From an uncultured Acetatifactor sp. (lineage in GTDB: Bacteria > Bacillota > Clostridia > Lachnospirales > Lachnospiraceae), in NCBI GenBank assembly GCA_949840885.1, contig CATKYJ010000016.1:1-64000 (forward strand): a DNA stretch of 64,000 bases, read 5' to 3'. The notes beneath the pieces were generated by a model. The model was given only the letters and a program-made list of their open reading frames with translations. It was not told the origin of the DNA and did no database searches. Both the position numbers and the translations under genes were made by a program. Each line of letters begins with the position of its first letter. Position 1 is the first letter of the stretch. Of the stretch, positions 13,917 through 24,647 are shown piece after piece.

Positions 13917-16900
13917 ATGAGCGAGAAAAATCGTAGAAAAAGTAAAGCGCATCGGATTTTAAAGGTAGCCGGAACGGCCGGCATCGCTCTTGGCGCGGCT
14001 ACACTAGACGCTAACGTTGTGTTTGCGGCGGAAGCGGAAGAAGCGCTGGCAGCACAGCAGCAGGAAGACGAAGAGGCTCTTGCTGCCCAGGCGGAGCTGG
14101 AAGATGCGATGGCTACATCGGAAACACCGTCAGAAAGTGTTTATGAAGAGGCGCAGTCATCCGAGAGTGACGCTGCAGAGACTGGGGTTTTGAATGAAAC
14201 AGAGAGCCAGGCCGAAACTGACAGCGCAAGCGAAGCCACAGACAGCGTAAGCGAGGCTGAGAGCCAGAGTGAGGAAGCGGGCAGTGTAAGCGAGGCTGAG
14301 AATCAGAGCGAGTCAGGTGCGGAAGACTCCGAGGCAAGCGAGTCCGAAATGAAAGGATCCGAAACCAGCGAGGCGAGTGAGTCAGAGGCAAATGGATCCG
14401 ATAGCATAGACGAGAACCAGAGCGAGGAAACGGACAGCGTAAGCGAGGCTGAGAGCCAGAGCGAGACTGCGGATAGTGTAAGCGAGGCTGAGAGCCAGAG
14501 CGGAGAAGCGGACAGTGCAAGCGCTTCTGAGAGTCAGAGTGAGGCAGACAGCTTGAGCACTTCTAAGTCTGAGGAAGAGCTGAGCATGGCAGAATCAGTG
14601 TCTGTTTCAGAGAACGAGAGCAGTTCAATGGAAGAATCTGCATCGGTATCTACTTCTGCGTCCGAGTCTGAGAGCCTTAGCATTGTGGAAAGCAACAGCA
14701 TTGAAGATAGTTTGTCAGAATCCGATTCTTTGAGTACATCAGAAAGCGAGTCTGCTTTGGCTTTTGAAAGCGAAACTCTCATGATGTTCGTGAACCGCAG
14801 GGCAGCTATGCTGATGGCCAGTGTGGATATGAGTGATGCAACAGAGAGTGAAAAAGCAGAACTTGCTAGATTACTCCAGGAATATAAGGACAATCTTACT
14901 GCTTTGGAAGAAGCCAAAGAGATTCCGGACGCAGATGTGACAGAACAAGAGAAAGCTGTCGCTTTGAGCACTATAAAGTTTGAATTGGCCAGCAAAGGTG
15001 TTATGGGTGCGTCTCCTGTTTGGGATGCGAAGACGAGTTCTTTCATAGTTACTTATACGGAAGAAGCTTCAGGGAAAGTGGTCACGGAGTTTTATCAGTA
15101 TAATACGGATGAAGCTGGTGACGTGCATGTATATGTAGCGGATGCAAGCTATAAAGGAGCTAATGGTGAAACAATCAACTATGGGGTTGTAACGGAAGCT
15201 GGAAAACAATACATCATAGTAAATAATGAAAAATATGAGGTTCTGGAAACAGAAGATAACGGCAGTGGGTCGATTTCTTATGTAATAGCAAAAGAGCAGA
15301 ATGATGTTGGCTTTGTTACTTACAAAAAATCTGTTGTTGTAAGCGCAGATAAGTCTACGGCAACAATCATAGAATATAGAAATGAGAAAGATCCTAATCA
15401 GCCCTGGAACAAAGCGGAGGTACCTGCACTTGTAACTGTAGAGAAAAGAACAGTTAATAATGTCAAATATGACACTACTGGCGGCAATGATAGAGGTTAC
15501 TATGTTGTTGTTCAGGACTCAGAAGGCAATTGGCATAAACTTATTCAAGATGGCGGGAGTAGTGTTAATCAGCTTGCGATTAATAGGTGGGGGAATTTTG
15601 TAGTTAAAACAAGTGATTCTCTAAGCGGAGTGTTCGAGACTGTTGGAGGCATATTAGGTAGGAAAAACTATGAGTTAAAAAATGTTGATGGTAAATGGGG
15701 ATTATATGAGGAAGGTAAAAGCAGCCCTTTGATGACGTTCAGTGTTACTCAGGAGGCAGATTATGTATCTTCCGATGATACGACAATTGAGGAATCGCCA
15801 TTTGATAGAGAAGTAAATTCAACAGATAGTGAAGCTAATGCAGCGTCCTCAGCCAGTATGAGAGATAGCTTGAGCGATAGCCTAAGCGACAGTCTGAGTG
15901 ATAGCTTGAGCGACAGCTTAAGCGATAGTCTGAGTGATAGCCTGAGCGACAGCTTAAGTGATAGTCTGAGCGACAGCTTAAGTGATAGCCTGAGCGACAG
16001 CTTAAGTGATAGTCTGAGCGACAGCTTAAGTGATAGTCTGAGTGACAGCCTTAGCGATAGCCTAAGCGACAGTCTGAGTGATAGTCTGAGTGATAGCTTG
16101 AGTGATAGTTTGAGCGACAGCTTGAGTGATAGCCTGAGTGACAGCTTAAGCGATAGTCTGAGTGATAGCCTGAGCGACAGCTTAAGTGACAGTCTGAGTG
16201 ATAGCCTGAGTGATAGTCTTAGCGATAGTTTGAGTGACAGCTTAAGCGATAGTTTGAGTGACAGCTTAAGCGATAGTTTGAGCGACAGCTTAAGTGATAG
16301 TTTGAGCGACAGCTTAAGTGATAGTCTGAGTGACAGCCTTAGCGATAGCTTGAGTGACAGCCTGAGTGACAGCTTGAGTGATAGTTTGAGCGACAGCTTG
16401 AGTGATAGCCTTAGCGATAGTCTGAGTGACAGCCTAAGCGACAGCTTAAGTGATAGTCTGAGTGACAGCCTAAGCGACAGCTTAAGTGATAGTCTGAGTG
16501 ACAGCCTAAGCGACAGCTTAAGTGATAGTTTGAGCGACAGCTTAAGTGATAGTTTGAGTGATAGCTTGAGCGATAGCCTTAGCGACAGCTTAAGTGATAG
16601 TCTGAGTGACAGCCTGAGTGACAGCTTAAGCGATAGCTTGAGTGATAGCCTTAGCGACAGTTTAAGTGACAGCCTCAGCGATAGTTTGAGTGATAGCTTA
16701 AGTGATAGCTTGAGCGATAGTTTGAGTGACAGCTTAAGTGATAGTCTGAGTGACAGCCTTAGCGACAGCTTAAGCGATAGCCTAAGCGACAGCTTAAGTG
16801 ATAGCCTTAGTGATAGCTTAAGTGATAGTCTCAGTGATAGCTTGAGTGACAGTTTAAGTGATAGTCTCAGTGATAGCTTGAGCGATAGCCTTAGCGACAG

Positions 16901-19751
16901 CTTAAGTGATAGCCTTAGCGATAGCTTGAGTGATAGCTTAAGTGATAGTCTCAGTGATAGCTTGAGCGACAGCCTTAGCGATAGTTTGAGTGACAGCTTA
17001 AGCGATAGTCTAAGCGACAGCTTAAGTGATAGTCTGAGTGATAGCCTTAGCGATAGTTTGAGCGACAGCTTAAGTGACAGCCTGAGTGACAGTTTAAGCG
17101 ATAGTCTGAGTGATAGCCTGAGTGACAGCTTAAGCGATAGCCTGAGTGATAGCTTGAGCGATAGCTTAAGTGATAGTTTGAGTGACAGCCTGAGTGATAG
17201 CTTGAGCGACAGCTTAAGTGATAGTCTGAGTGACAGCCTTAGCGATAGCTTGAGTGACAGCCTGAGTGATAGCCTCAGCGACAGCTTAAGTGACAGTTTG
17301 AGTGATAGCCTCAGCGACAGTTTAAGCGATAGCCTGAGTGATAGCCTCAGCGACAGCTTAAGTGACAGCCTGAGTGATAGCTTGAGCGACAGCTTAAGTG
17401 ATAGTCTGAGTGACAGCCTGAGCGATAGTCTTAGCGACAGCTTAAGTGATAGTCTAAGCGACAGCTTAAGTGACAGCCTAAGCGACAGCTTGAGTGATAG
17501 CCTGAGCGACAGCTTAAGTGACAGCCTGAGCGATAGTTTGAGCGACAGCTTAAGTGATAGTCTGAGTGACAGCCTGAGCGATAGTCTTAGCGACAGCTTA
17601 AGTGACAGCCTGAGCGATAGCTTAAGCGATAGCCTGAGTGACAGCTTAAGTGACAGTTTGAGTGACAGCCTTAGCGACAGCTTAAGTGATAGCTTGAGTG
17701 ATAGCCTTAGCGATAGCTTAAGTGACAGTTTGAGTGATAGCTTGAGTGACAGCCTTAGCGATAGCTTAAGTGATAGTCTGAGTGACAGTTTAAGCGACAG
17801 CTTGAGTGACAGCTTAAGCGATAGTCTGAGTGACAGCCTGAGCGATAGCTTAAGTGACAGTTTGAGTGATAGCCTTAGCGACAGCTTAAGTGATAGTCTC
17901 AGTGACAGCCTGAGTGATAGCCTGAGTGATAGCCTTAGCGACAGCTTAAGTGATAGCCTAAGTGACAGCCTAAGCGACAGCTTAAGTGATAGTCTGAGTG
18001 ACAGCTTAAGTGATAGTCTCAGTGACAGCCTGAGTGATAGCCTTAGCGACAGCTTAAGTGATAGCCTAAGTGACAGCCTAAGCGACAGTTTGAGTGATAG
18101 CCTGAGTGACAGTTTAAGTGATAGCCTGAGTGATAGTCTGAGTGACAGCTTAAGCGATAGTCTGAGTGACAGCCTTAGCGATAGCTTAAGTGACAGCCTG
18201 AGCGACAGTTTAAGTGATAGCTTGAGTGACAGCCTGAGCGATAGCTTGAGTGACAGCCTAAGTGACAGCCTGAGTGACAGCCTAAGCGACAGCTTAAGTG
18301 ATAGCCTAAGCGACAGCTTAAGCGATAGTCTGAGTGACAGCTTAAGCGATAGCTTGAGTGACAGCTTAAGTGACAGTTTGAGTGATAGCTTAAGCGATAG
18401 TCTGAGTGACAGCCTCAGTGATAGCCTGAGCGACAGCTTAAGTGATAGTCTGAGTGACAGCCTGAGCGACAGCTTAAGCGATAGTCTGAGTGACAGTCTG
18501 AGTGACAGCCTGAGCGACAGCTTAAGTGACAGCCTTAGCGATAGCTTGAGTGACAGCCTAAGCGACAGCTTAAGTGATAGCCTGAGCGATAGCTTGAGTG
18601 ACAGCTTAAGTGATAGTCTGAGTGACAGCCTGAGTGATAGCTTAAGTGACAGTTTGAGTGATAGTCTGAATGACAGCTTAAGCGATAGTCTGAGTGACAG
18701 CCTGAGCGACAGCTTAAGTGATAGCTTGAGTGACAGCCTTAGCGATAGCTTGAGTGACAGCCTTAGCGATAGCTTGAGTGATAGCCTGAGCGACAGCTTA
18801 AGCGATAGCCTGAGTGACAGTTTGAGCGACAGCTTAAGTGATAGTTTGAGCGACAGCTTAAGTGACAGCCTTAGCGATAGCCTGAGTGACAGTTTGAGCG
18901 ATAGCTTAAGTGACAGCCTGAGCACCAGCGGAAGTATCAGTAGCAGTGAGAGCGCAAGCCTGAGTACCAGCGGAAGTGCCAGCACCAGCGACAGCCTGAG
19001 CACCAGCGGAAGCATCAGCAGCAGTGAGAGCACAAGCCTAAGTGCCAGCGACAGTGTCAGCAATAGCGAAAGCGCAAGCCTGAGCACCAGCGGAAGCACC
19101 AGCGGAAGTGCCAGCACCAGCGACAGCCTGAGCACCAGCGGAAGCACCAGCAGCAGTGAGAGCGCAAGCCTGAGCACCAGCGGAAGTGCCAGCACCAGCG
19201 ACAGCCTGAGCACCAGCGGAAGCGCCAGCAGCAGTGAGAGCGCAAGCCTGAGCACCAGCGAAAGCGCCAGCACCAGCGCATCAGACAGCACCAGTGAGTC
19301 TGAAACAAATATAGTCGTTGGCGGAGGAGATGCTCCTATAGTCGATGCTGAACCGGAGCCCGTGGAAGTCGTAACAATACCCGACGAGGAAACACCTCTC
19401 GGCGGTGTAGATGATAATGCGGCTGAGGAGGAACAGGAAGCTGCTGAAGAAACGGATGTTGTTGAGAACGACGAACAGGACGTTGCTGACGAGGAAGAAG
19501 ACATTGACGAGGAAGAAGACATTGAAGACGAAGAAGTTCCTCTTGGCGTAATTGATGATGAGGACGAGTTGGAAAATGTTGAAGATGAAGAGGTACCGCT
19601 TGCAAACATGCCGACGGAGGAAGCCTCGAAAAAGCTTTGGTGGTCATGGATTCCTGTGGTCGCAGCGGTGGCAAGTGCTGTGGAAGGATACCGTCAGAAC
19701 AGGGCGGAAAAGGAAAAAGCAGTTGATCACAAGAAGAAAGAGGAAAAGTAA
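13917..19751 (+). CDS. giant serine-rich repeat (SRR) surface glycoprotein
   Basis: 1944 residues. Order: signal peptide ~1-38 with basic N-region and a Gly-rich hydrophobic core ([12 protein letters not shown]), as known for accessory Sec substrates, cut likely after ANVVFA; first Ser/Glu-rich region to ~285; unique region ~290-640 without repeats, probable ligand-binding domain; 254 four-residue SLSD units at 651-1666 (one SLND); Ser/Thr/Gly-rich STSGS segment to ~1797; very acidic stalk; hydrophobic segment [18 protein letters not shown] (~1908-1925) and a basic tail. There is no LPXTG motif; instead DEETPLG, DEEVPLG and DEEVPLA recur before the membrane segment. SRR adhesins are O-glycosylated on Ser/Thr in the cytoplasm, exported by SecA2/SecY2 and mediate binding to host or bacterial ligands. 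AGGAGG precedes the ATG. Followed by the accessory Sec genes. Confidence 0.93.
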   Translation: MSEKNRRKSKAHRILKVAGTAGIALGAATLDANVVFAAEAEEALAAQQQEDEEALAAQAELEDAMATSETPSESVYEEAQSSESDAAETGVLNETESQAETDSASEATDSVSEAESQSEEAGSVSEAENQSESGAEDSEASESEMKGSETSEASESEANGSDSIDENQSEETDSVSEAESQSETADSVSEAESQSGEADSASASESQSEADSLSTSKSEEELSMAESVSVSENESSSMEESASVSTSASESESLSIVESNSIEDSLSESDSLSTSESESALAFESETLMMFVNRRAAMLMASVDMSDATESEKAELARLLQEYKDNLTALEEAKEIPDADVTEQEKAVALSTIKFELASKGVMGASPVWDAKTSSFIVTYTEEASGKVVTEFYQYNTDEAGDVHVYVADASYKGANGETINYGVVTEAGKQYIIVNNEKYEVLETEDNGSGSISYVIAKEQNDVGFVTYKKSVVVSADKSTATIIEYRNEKDPNQPWNKAEVPALVTVEKRTVNNVKYDTTGGNDRGYYVVVQDSEGNWHKLIQDGGSSVNQLAINRWGNFVVKTSDSLSGVFETVGGILGRKNYELKNVDGKWGLYEEGKSSPLMTFSVTQEADYVSSDDTTIEESPFDREVNSTDSEANAASSASMRDSLSDSLSDSLSDSLSDSLSDSLSDSLSDSLSDSLSDSLSDSLSDSLSDSLSDSLSDSLSDSLSDSLSDSLSDSLSDSLSDSLSDSLSDSLSDSLSDSLSDSLSDSLSDSLSDSLSDSLSDSLSDSLSDSLSDSLSDSLSDSLSDSLSDSLSDSLSDSLSDSLSDSLSDSLSDSLSDSLSDSLSDSLSDSLSDSLSDSLSDSLSDSLSDSLSDSLSDSLSDSLSDSLSDSLSDSLSDSLSDSLSDSLSDSLSDSLSDSLSDSLSDSLSDSLSDSLSDSLSDSLSDSLSDSLSDSLSDSLSDSLSDSLSDSLSDSLSDSLSDSLSDSLSDSLSDSLSDSLSDSLSDSLSDSLSDSLSDSLSDSLSDSLSDSLSDSLSDSLSDSLSDSLSDSLSDSLSDSLSDSLSDSLSDSLSDSLSDSLSDSLSDSLSDSLSDSLSDSLSDSLSDSLSDSLSDSLSDSLSDSLSDSLSDSLSDSLSDSLSDSLSDSLSDSLSDSLSDSLSDSLSDSLSDSLSDSLSDSLSDSLSDSLSDSLSDSLSDSLSDSLSDSLSDSLSDSLSDSLSDSLSDSLSDSLSDSLSDSLSDSLSDSLSDSLSDSLSDSLSDSLSDSLSDSLSDSLSDSLSDSLSDSLSDSLSDSLSDSLSDSLSDSLSDSLSDSLSDSLSDSLSDSLSDSLSDSLSDSLSDSLSDSLSDSLSDSLSDSLSDSLSDSLSDSLSDSLSDSLSDSLSDSLSDSLSDSLSDSLSDSLSDSLSDSLSDSLSDSLSDSLSDSLSDSLSDSLSDSLSDSLSDSLSDSLSDSLSDSLSDSLSDSLSDSLSDSLSDSLSDSLSDSLSDSLSDSLSDSLSDSLSDSLSDSLSDSLSDSLSDSLSDSLSDSLSDSLSDSLSDSLSDSLSDSLSDSLSDSLSDSLSDSLSDSLSDSLSDSLSDSLSDSLSDSLSDSLNDSLSDSLSDSLSDSLSDSLSDSLSDSLSDSLSDSLSDSLSDSLSDSLSDSLSDSLSDSLSDSLSDSLSDSLSDSLSDSLSDSLSTSGSISSSESASLSTSGSASTSDSLSTSGSISSSESTSLSASDSVSNSESASLSTSGSTSGSASTSDSLSTSGSTSSSESASLSTSGSASTSDSLSTSGSASSSESASLSTSESASTSASDSTSESETNIVVGGGDAPIVDAEPEPVEVVTIPDEETPLGGVDDNAAEEEQEAAEETDVVENDEQDVADEEEDIDEEEDIEDEEVPLGVIDDEDELENVEDEEVPLANMPTEEASKKLWWSWIPVVAAVASAVEGYRQNRAEKEKAVDHKKKEEK
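15867..18914 (+). repeat. 254 tandem copies of a 12-bp unit coding for SLSD
   Basis: 3048 bp in perfect 12-bp register coding Ser-Leu-Ser-Asp, the only protein-level change being one Asn (at about 18669). At DNA level the units are strongly shuffled by synonymous codons (AGC/AGT, all six Leu codons, GAT/GAC), which lowers exact repeat length. Confidence 0.97.
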
Positions 19752-19784
19752 TCTTTAGAACCAGTCATTTAAAGTAATATGTGT

Positions 19785-19812
19785 GTCTCTCCGGTGTAAC
19801 AGCCGGAGAGAC
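19785..19812 (+). other. intercistronic hairpin between SRR gene and secY2
   Basis: Perfect 10-bp stem (GTCTCTCCGG at 19785-19794; CCGGAGAGAC at 19803-19812) with 8-nt loop and no T-run. It ends 20 nt before the secY2 start. It could protect the SRR mRNA or lower read-through into the export genes. Confidence 0.7.
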
Positions 19813-19832
19813 ATATATGAAGGGATATTTAT

Positions 19833-21032
19833 TTGAAAAAACATAATACACATGAATTGGGAGGAAGACTCCTGGTCACTATATTGATTCTTGCAGTCTA
19901 TATGGCTGGAAGAAGTCTCTTGCTTTATAGGGTAGATCCGGCAGCATATCAGCTGGAAGAACTGAATTCTGATAATATCATGATTTCCATGATCAGTGGA
20001 GACAGGTATCAGTATACATTGTTTGCGCTGGGAATCATGCCGTATATTATGTCGACTCTGGTCATGTGGATCTTGACGGCCGTGAGAAGCAGTGAAGCAA
20101 AGGCCCGCTCTTCTCCCAGAAAGACAGCACGGTTTAAATTCCTGCTGATGATTGCAATAGCATTCGCATTTGCAGTATCAAGGGCGGAAGGCTTAGTGTT
20201 CAAAGAGTCAAGCCTTGGCACTGAGACGCTGAAAGCGATTGCTGTTTTGGAGATGACGATAGGCGCTGTTATGATACATGGAATGGCAGAACAGAATAAG
20301 GAGCACGGAATTGGTGCCCAGATGCCTATCATACTTGTGAATATTCTGGACAACCTGGTTTCCACGGTACAGAAATTTACATGGTCAGAGCTTTATCATC
20401 CACTGATTTTGTGTTTTATCATGTCTGTGGTAATTTTGGTTATGGAGAATATTATTATCCGCATACGGGTTCAGCGTGTATCAATTCATAATGAATATGC
20501 GGATAAAAGCTATATTGCATTTAAACTGGATCCGATCGGCATAATGCCGGTTATGTTTGCAGTGACCTTTTTAATGCTGTTGAAACTTATAATAAATTTT
20601 CTTATATTCTTTTTTACTGACAAAAACGCCTTGGAACTTTTTATGGAAAGGCTGGATTTGACAGACGGTACAGGAGTCATTGCATATCTGGGCATTATTT
20701 TTACCCTTAATACGCTGTTCTCATTTATTATGCTTTCTCCGGGGCAGATGGCAGAACATCTGCAAAAAGGCGGGGACAGCATTGTAGGGATATATGCCGG
20801 AAAGAAGACAAAGAGATACTTAAGGAAAAGGCTTATTACATTATGTGCTTTCAGCGGCATCGTATTGTGCACGATGATGGGGGTGTCATTGGGGCTGGCA
20901 TTAGAAGGGAAAATATCATCAGAACTGGCATTATTACCGGCTACGGCAATGATTTTGACCAGCATTACCTGCGCTTTGTGCCGAGAGGTGAAAACATACT
21001 GGAAGTTTGATTCCTACTCATTTTTCCTTTGA
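19833..21032 (+). CDS. secY2: accessory Sec translocase channel SecY2
   Basis: 399 residues, about ten hydrophobic segments in SecY order, shorter than housekeeping SecY (~430). Recognisable parts: an N-terminal helix (LLVTILILAVYMAGRSLLLY), the plug-like loop LFALGIMPYIMSTLVMW matching the SecY motif around TM2, and the cytoplasmic loop near SPGQMAEHLQKGGDSIVGIYAGKKT matching the SecY P-x-(D/E)-x-A-x-x-L-x-K-x-G region. It forms the membrane pore for the glycosylated SRR substrate, driven by SecA2. Start is TTG with AAGGG about 8 nt upstream. First gene of the export operon, directly after the SRR gene hairpin. Confidence 0.9.
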   Translation: MKKHNTHELGGRLLVTILILAVYMAGRSLLLYRVDPAAYQLEELNSDNIMISMISGDRYQYTLFALGIMPYIMSTLVMWILTAVRSSEAKARSSPRKTARFKFLLMIAIAFAFAVSRAEGLVFKESSLGTETLKAIAVLEMTIGAVMIHGMAEQNKEHGIGAQMPIILVNILDNLVSTVQKFTWSELYHPLILCFIMSVVILVMENIIIRIRVQRVSIHNEYADKSYIAFKLDPIGIMPVMFAVTFLMLLKLIINFLIFFFTDKNALELFMERLDLTDGTGVIAYLGIIFTLNTLFSFIMLSPGQMAEHLQKGGDSIVGIYAGKKTKRYLRKRLITLCAFSGIVLCTMMGVSLGLALEGKISSELALLPATAMILTSITCALCREVKTYWKFDSYSFFL

Positions 21033-21089
21033 GATATAAGGATTGATGGATGTGGCACAAGGGCATTTTGAAAGGATATAGAACATTTC

Positions 21090-22712
21090 ATGTTATACTT
21101 TATACCGGCCTGGTATCTGAGAAATGAATGGAAAGAAAACGAGCAATTCTGGCATAAACGCCGTATGCAGACGGAGACAGATGATACGGTCAAGCAGATT
21201 CAGCTATTCCAGCGAAATGCCATTTGCGAGTATGAGATTCTGCTGTTGTCTTATACACCGAATTTCAGACATTTCCTGCACAGACAGAGCGCGTTTCGGG
21301 CACCCTACTGGTCTGTGTTTGACGCGGTACAGGAGGTGCGCAGGAAAAAGCAGGCAGTTTTTTCTTTTCACAATCTGAACTGGCCGAAGAACATTGAGTT
21401 TATTTATTCACCATTTTCAATCATCGCAATGCTGGATGGGGAAAGATATGCGCAGATTGAGTTTGGGGAGTATGGGAATCTTATACAGGTCGACTTGTAC
21501 AGAAACGGTCAGGTCACACGCAAAAACATATATGATGACAGAGGATTTGTGTCATGTACTTCTGTGTATGAAAACGGAGAAAAAGCGTATGAACAGTATT
21601 TGACAGAAAAGGGTACTTGGAAGCTCTGCCATTTTGCGGACGGGCATGTAACCGTGAATCCCCGCAGCAATCAGTATACAATACATACATCAGGAGGAGA
21701 AGACAGGATCGCTTTTTTGAAGACTTCTTACGGGTCAATGGAGGAGGTTATTCAGGAGGTGTTCGCATCCTGGCTTCGGACTACCCGGAACACAGATATT
21801 TTTTGTATCGCGGCGCATAATCAGCACCTGGCTATGATTGACAGACTGCTGGCCGGCAGGAAAACAATTTTTTCCGTTTTTGGGAATAGAGTTTCAATGA
21901 ACGACAAGGCAGTAGTGCAATCCTTTTCACAGGGCAGGTATATCGTGACGGATTCCGAAGATAATCTTCAGAATCTTTTGAAGCAGGCTGACTTAAAAAA
22001 GATAGCCAAAGTAAACATTCCGCCCTATGACACTCGTCTGGAACCGGGAATCAGTCTGCAGCTGAGCGTGCAGAAAGTGCTGTTTCCGGTAGATTCTCTG
22101 ACATCGGAGATGCTGGAGGCCGGCGTGAAATCTTTCGCTGCGTACCTGGAAAGCAACCACGAAGCCAGGGTGCACCTGTTTACCAGAAAGGCGGATTTTA
22201 ACCGGGAAGATGTATTGCTGAGGCAGGTAAGCGAGATACTGGGACGCAATGGATATCCGCCGGAGTGGGCCAGAAAAGAAAACAAGAATAAATTTGAATT
22301 TTTGTTAGATAAGGAAGACCAGATTCCTATATTGTTTGTAGTAGAGCAGTGTGTCGATGAATTGTCGGTAAATAAATGTGTACGAGAGCAGAGGCTTTTG
22401 GTGGATCTGGCCGACATACCGGATTTGTTTTTACAGATATCCTGTGTGGGAATGGGAGTTCCGCAGATAGTAAGGACGGCTACTCAGTATATGCGCCCCG
22501 GGGAAAATGGGAGAATAAACGAAGACCTGTCCAGGCTGGATGAAGACTTAAAATACTATCTGGAAAGCCTGAGCAACTGGAATCAAGCAATGATTCAGTC
22601 ATTTGAACTGGGAAAGACTCATACAACGCAGTATCTGATTGAGAGATGGAAAGAGGTTATTGCCAACATTGAAAACAGTACGAGTACTACAGTTGGGAAC
22701 GGAAGACTTTAG
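21090..22712 (+). CDS. asp1: accessory Sec protein Asp1
   Basis: 540 residues, soluble. Its beginning (MLYFIPAWY, then DDTVKQIQLFQ) and the later YENGEKAYEQYLTEKGTW segment fit Asp1, which has a GT-B glycosyltransferase-like fold without known activity and forms the Asp1-Asp2-Asp3 complex needed for export of SRR proteins. Position between secY2 and asp2 is the standard gene order. The 3' end overlaps the asp2 reading frame by up to 74 bp. Ribosome-binding site GAAAGGATA is weak and rather far from the ATG. Confidence 0.88.
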   Translation: MLYFIPAWYLRNEWKENEQFWHKRRMQTETDDTVKQIQLFQRNAICEYEILLLSYTPNFRHFLHRQSAFRAPYWSVFDAVQEVRRKKQAVFSFHNLNWPKNIEFIYSPFSIIAMLDGERYAQIEFGEYGNLIQVDLYRNGQVTRKNIYDDRGFVSCTSVYENGEKAYEQYLTEKGTWKLCHFADGHVTVNPRSNQYTIHTSGGEDRIAFLKTSYGSMEEVIQEVFASWLRTTRNTDIFCIAAHNQHLAMIDRLLAGRKTIFSVFGNRVSMNDKAVVQSFSQGRYIVTDSEDNLQNLLKQADLKKIAKVNIPPYDTRLEPGISLQLSVQKVLFPVDSLTSEMLEAGVKSFAAYLESNHEARVHLFTRKADFNREDVLLRQVSEILGRNGYPPEWARKENKNKFEFLLDKEDQIPILFVVEQCVDELSVNKCVREQRLLVDLADIPDLFLQISCVGMGVPQIVRTATQYMRPGENGRINEDLSRLDEDLKYYLESLSNWNQAMIQSFELGKTHTTQYLIERWKEVIANIENSTSTTVGNGRL

Positions 22713-24180
22713 CAAAACGATGCAGATATCAGACTGCGCAGAATGGTATTACGAGCCGGACCTTTCGGAAACGCCGGAAAAGGATTTTGATGTAGTGTTG
22801 TTGGACCGTGAGATCACGGCGGATGAATTTGACTGTCTGATGCAGTTTTCCAGGGCATACTGTGTCTTTGTGACAGAAAAAGTTTCCTTGAAAAAAGGCA
22901 GTATGACACGGCGGTTTTCTATCAGGAAAATGGGAAAAAAGATTTCTGCGGAAAGGCTGGCGCATTTACTGAAAGAGGAGCTGCCAGATTACTTTGCGGG
23001 TTCTTATGGAGAGAAGTATAAACCTGAAAACATGTCCATAGCCCAGGGATTTTCCGGAAAGGTTTCCTGGAAAGGATATGAGGGAATTGACCTGGCTGGA
23101 GAGTACGGAAATGAATTGACGCAGATAGTTTTCTGGCGGAACAACATTCCGATTGAAATTGGTCAGACAATCGAATTCTGGCTGGAATATGCAAAGGATG
23201 AGACGGTTGAGATATCGTTGGAAATAGTAATTCTTCAGTTTGGTTATGGCACGGATCCTGTAGTACAAAGTGTCCATACTTATTCTGAGAGCGAGCTGAG
23301 AGACGTTATTTATATTGAGAATAGAAGTGAAAAGGTGGGACATATATTTGCTTCTCTTCGTGCAAAAGGGACAGGGCATCTGACGGTGACAGCGCTGCAT
23401 GACCGCCACTCAAGAAAGGGAAAAGGGGTTTTTATGCCTGGCGGAAAGAGAAGTGTGACATCAGAACGGGAAGAGGTTTTTTATTATTTTGATCCCGGTA
23501 ATGTTATGCCGCCGTTAAATGTTTATTTCTCCGGATATAAAACCCAGGAGGGCTTTGAAGGATATTATATGATGCGGAGAATGGGGCATCCTTTCCTCTT
23601 AATCTCAGAATCCAGGTTGGAGGGCGGAGGTTTTTATTTAGGGTCGGAGAAGTATGAGGATAGTATTGAGCAGATTATCAGGGAGCATATGAAGAAACTC
23701 GGATTTCAGAATTCCGAAGTGATTTTATCTGGTCTTTCCATGGGAACATTTGGAGCATTGTATTACGGATGCAGGATTCATCCTCATACCATATTGATTG
23801 GCAAGCCTTTGGCCAGTATCGGAGATGTGGCTGCGAATGAAAGAATCCGACGTCCCGGCGGTTTTCCCACATCATTGGATGTGCTCCACAAAGTATGTGG
23901 AAGCCTGAGTCAGGATGCAGTCAGTAAGTTAAACGACAGGTTCTGGAATGCCTTTGACCAGACAGACTGGAGCGGCACCAGGTTTGCGGTGGCATATATG
24001 ATAGAAGATGATTACGATGGAACGGCGTATGAGAAGTTGCAGTCTCATTTAAAGAACGCTAATACTCAGATTTACGGAAAAGGCATTCATGGACGACATA
24101 ATGACAATACATCTGGCATTGTGGGCTGGTTTGTAAACCAGTATCGGGGAATTATACGAAATGACTTTGACAGAACATGA
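22639..24180 (+). CDS. asp2: accessory Sec protein Asp2 (O-acetyltransferase-like)
   Basis: 513 residues from the longest start. N-terminal beta domain beginning VRVLQLGTEDFS, C-terminal alpha/beta hydrolase domain with nucleophile elbow GLSMGTFGALYYG (Ser367) and His residues near 484/487 (GIHGRHND) as candidate catalytic His. In Streptococcus gordonii, Asp2 both acetylates GlcNAc on the SRR protein and is required for export; the motif conservation suggests that activity is kept here. The start is uncertain: TTG codons at 22639, 22660 and 22669 are all in frame; 22669 gives MKTVRVLQLG, closest to relatives. Overlaps asp1 before and asp3 (ATGA) after, so translation is coupled. Confidence 0.9.
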   Translation: MRDGKRLLPTLKTVRVLQLGTEDFSKTMQISDCAEWYYEPDLSETPEKDFDVVLLDREITADEFDCLMQFSRAYCVFVTEKVSLKKGSMTRRFSIRKMGKKISAERLAHLLKEELPDYFAGSYGEKYKPENMSIAQGFSGKVSWKGYEGIDLAGEYGNELTQIVFWRNNIPIEIGQTIEFWLEYAKDETVEISLEIVILQFGYGTDPVVQSVHTYSESELRDVIYIENRSEKVGHIFASLRAKGTGHLTVTALHDRHSRKGKGVFMPGGKRSVTSEREEVFYYFDPGNVMPPLNVYFSGYKTQEGFEGYYMMRRMGHPFLLISESRLEGGGFYLGSEKYEDSIEQIIREHMKKLGFQNSEVILSGLSMGTFGALYYGCRIHPHTILIGKPLASIGDVAANERIRRPGGFPTSLDVLHKVCGSLSQDAVSKLNDRFWNAFDQTDWSGTRFAVAYMIEDDYDGTAYEKLQSHLKNANTQIYGKGIHGRHNDNTSGIVGWFVNQYRGIIRNDFDRT

Positions 24181-24647
24181 CAGAGGATGGACAGGCGAGG
24201 AAGATGGCTGGCGAAGTATGGAAGATTTATTGGAATGAATATGTGAAAAATGCTTATGTGTACGGATCTGAAATACAGTTTCATGCAAAAGATGACGTGG
24301 AATTTAAAAATGAACTGATGCCGCCCGGAGCGGTCATAAAGCGATGGCTTTCCAAGGTGAACTATCAGGCAATGCGAATTGAGCCTGCCCTTCCTATGAT
24401 AGACGGAGAAGGCAGATACCATATCAGTCTGGATGTTTCAACGGAGTCTGCCAATGAGCTGATTCTGAAGCTGATTTTTTATGACCGCTACGACGCGGAA
24501 GCGGGAAGTCAGATCATCAGAGACGGCGAAGCGGATTTCCAGTGCCCTTTGAAGACGTTCAGCTACGAGGTGCAATTGGTTAATGCGGGAGCAAAACAGT
24601 TTCACTTTCACTCTATTATAATAACGGAAATAACAGATGGCGAATAG
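24177..24647 (+). CDS. asp3: accessory Sec protein Asp3
   Basis: 156 residues, soluble, probably a beta-sandwich. Motifs typical of Asp3 are KIYWNEYVKNAYVYGS near the N-terminus, NELMPPG and the region SYEVQLVNAGAKQFHFHSIIITE at the end. In streptococci Asp3 links Asp1, Asp2 and SecA2 and binds the substrate. The start codon overlaps the asp2 stop (ATGA), and the 3' end overlaps secA2 by 11 nt, showing a tightly coupled operon. Confidence 0.9.
   Translation: MTEDGQARKMAGEVWKIYWNEYVKNAYVYGSEIQFHAKDDVEFKNELMPPGAVIKRWLSKVNYQAMRIEPALPMIDGEGRYHISLDVSTESANELILKLIFYDRYDAEAGSQIIRDGEADFQCPLKTFSYEVQLVNAGAKQFHFHSIIITEITDGE

Noticed and set aside
15761..19609. Long open frame of 1282 codons on the - strand
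   Set aside because: It is the reverse of the SLSD repeat; the 12-bp unit never makes a stop in that frame. It translates to a monotonous LSLKLSLR pattern with no plausible ribosome-binding site.
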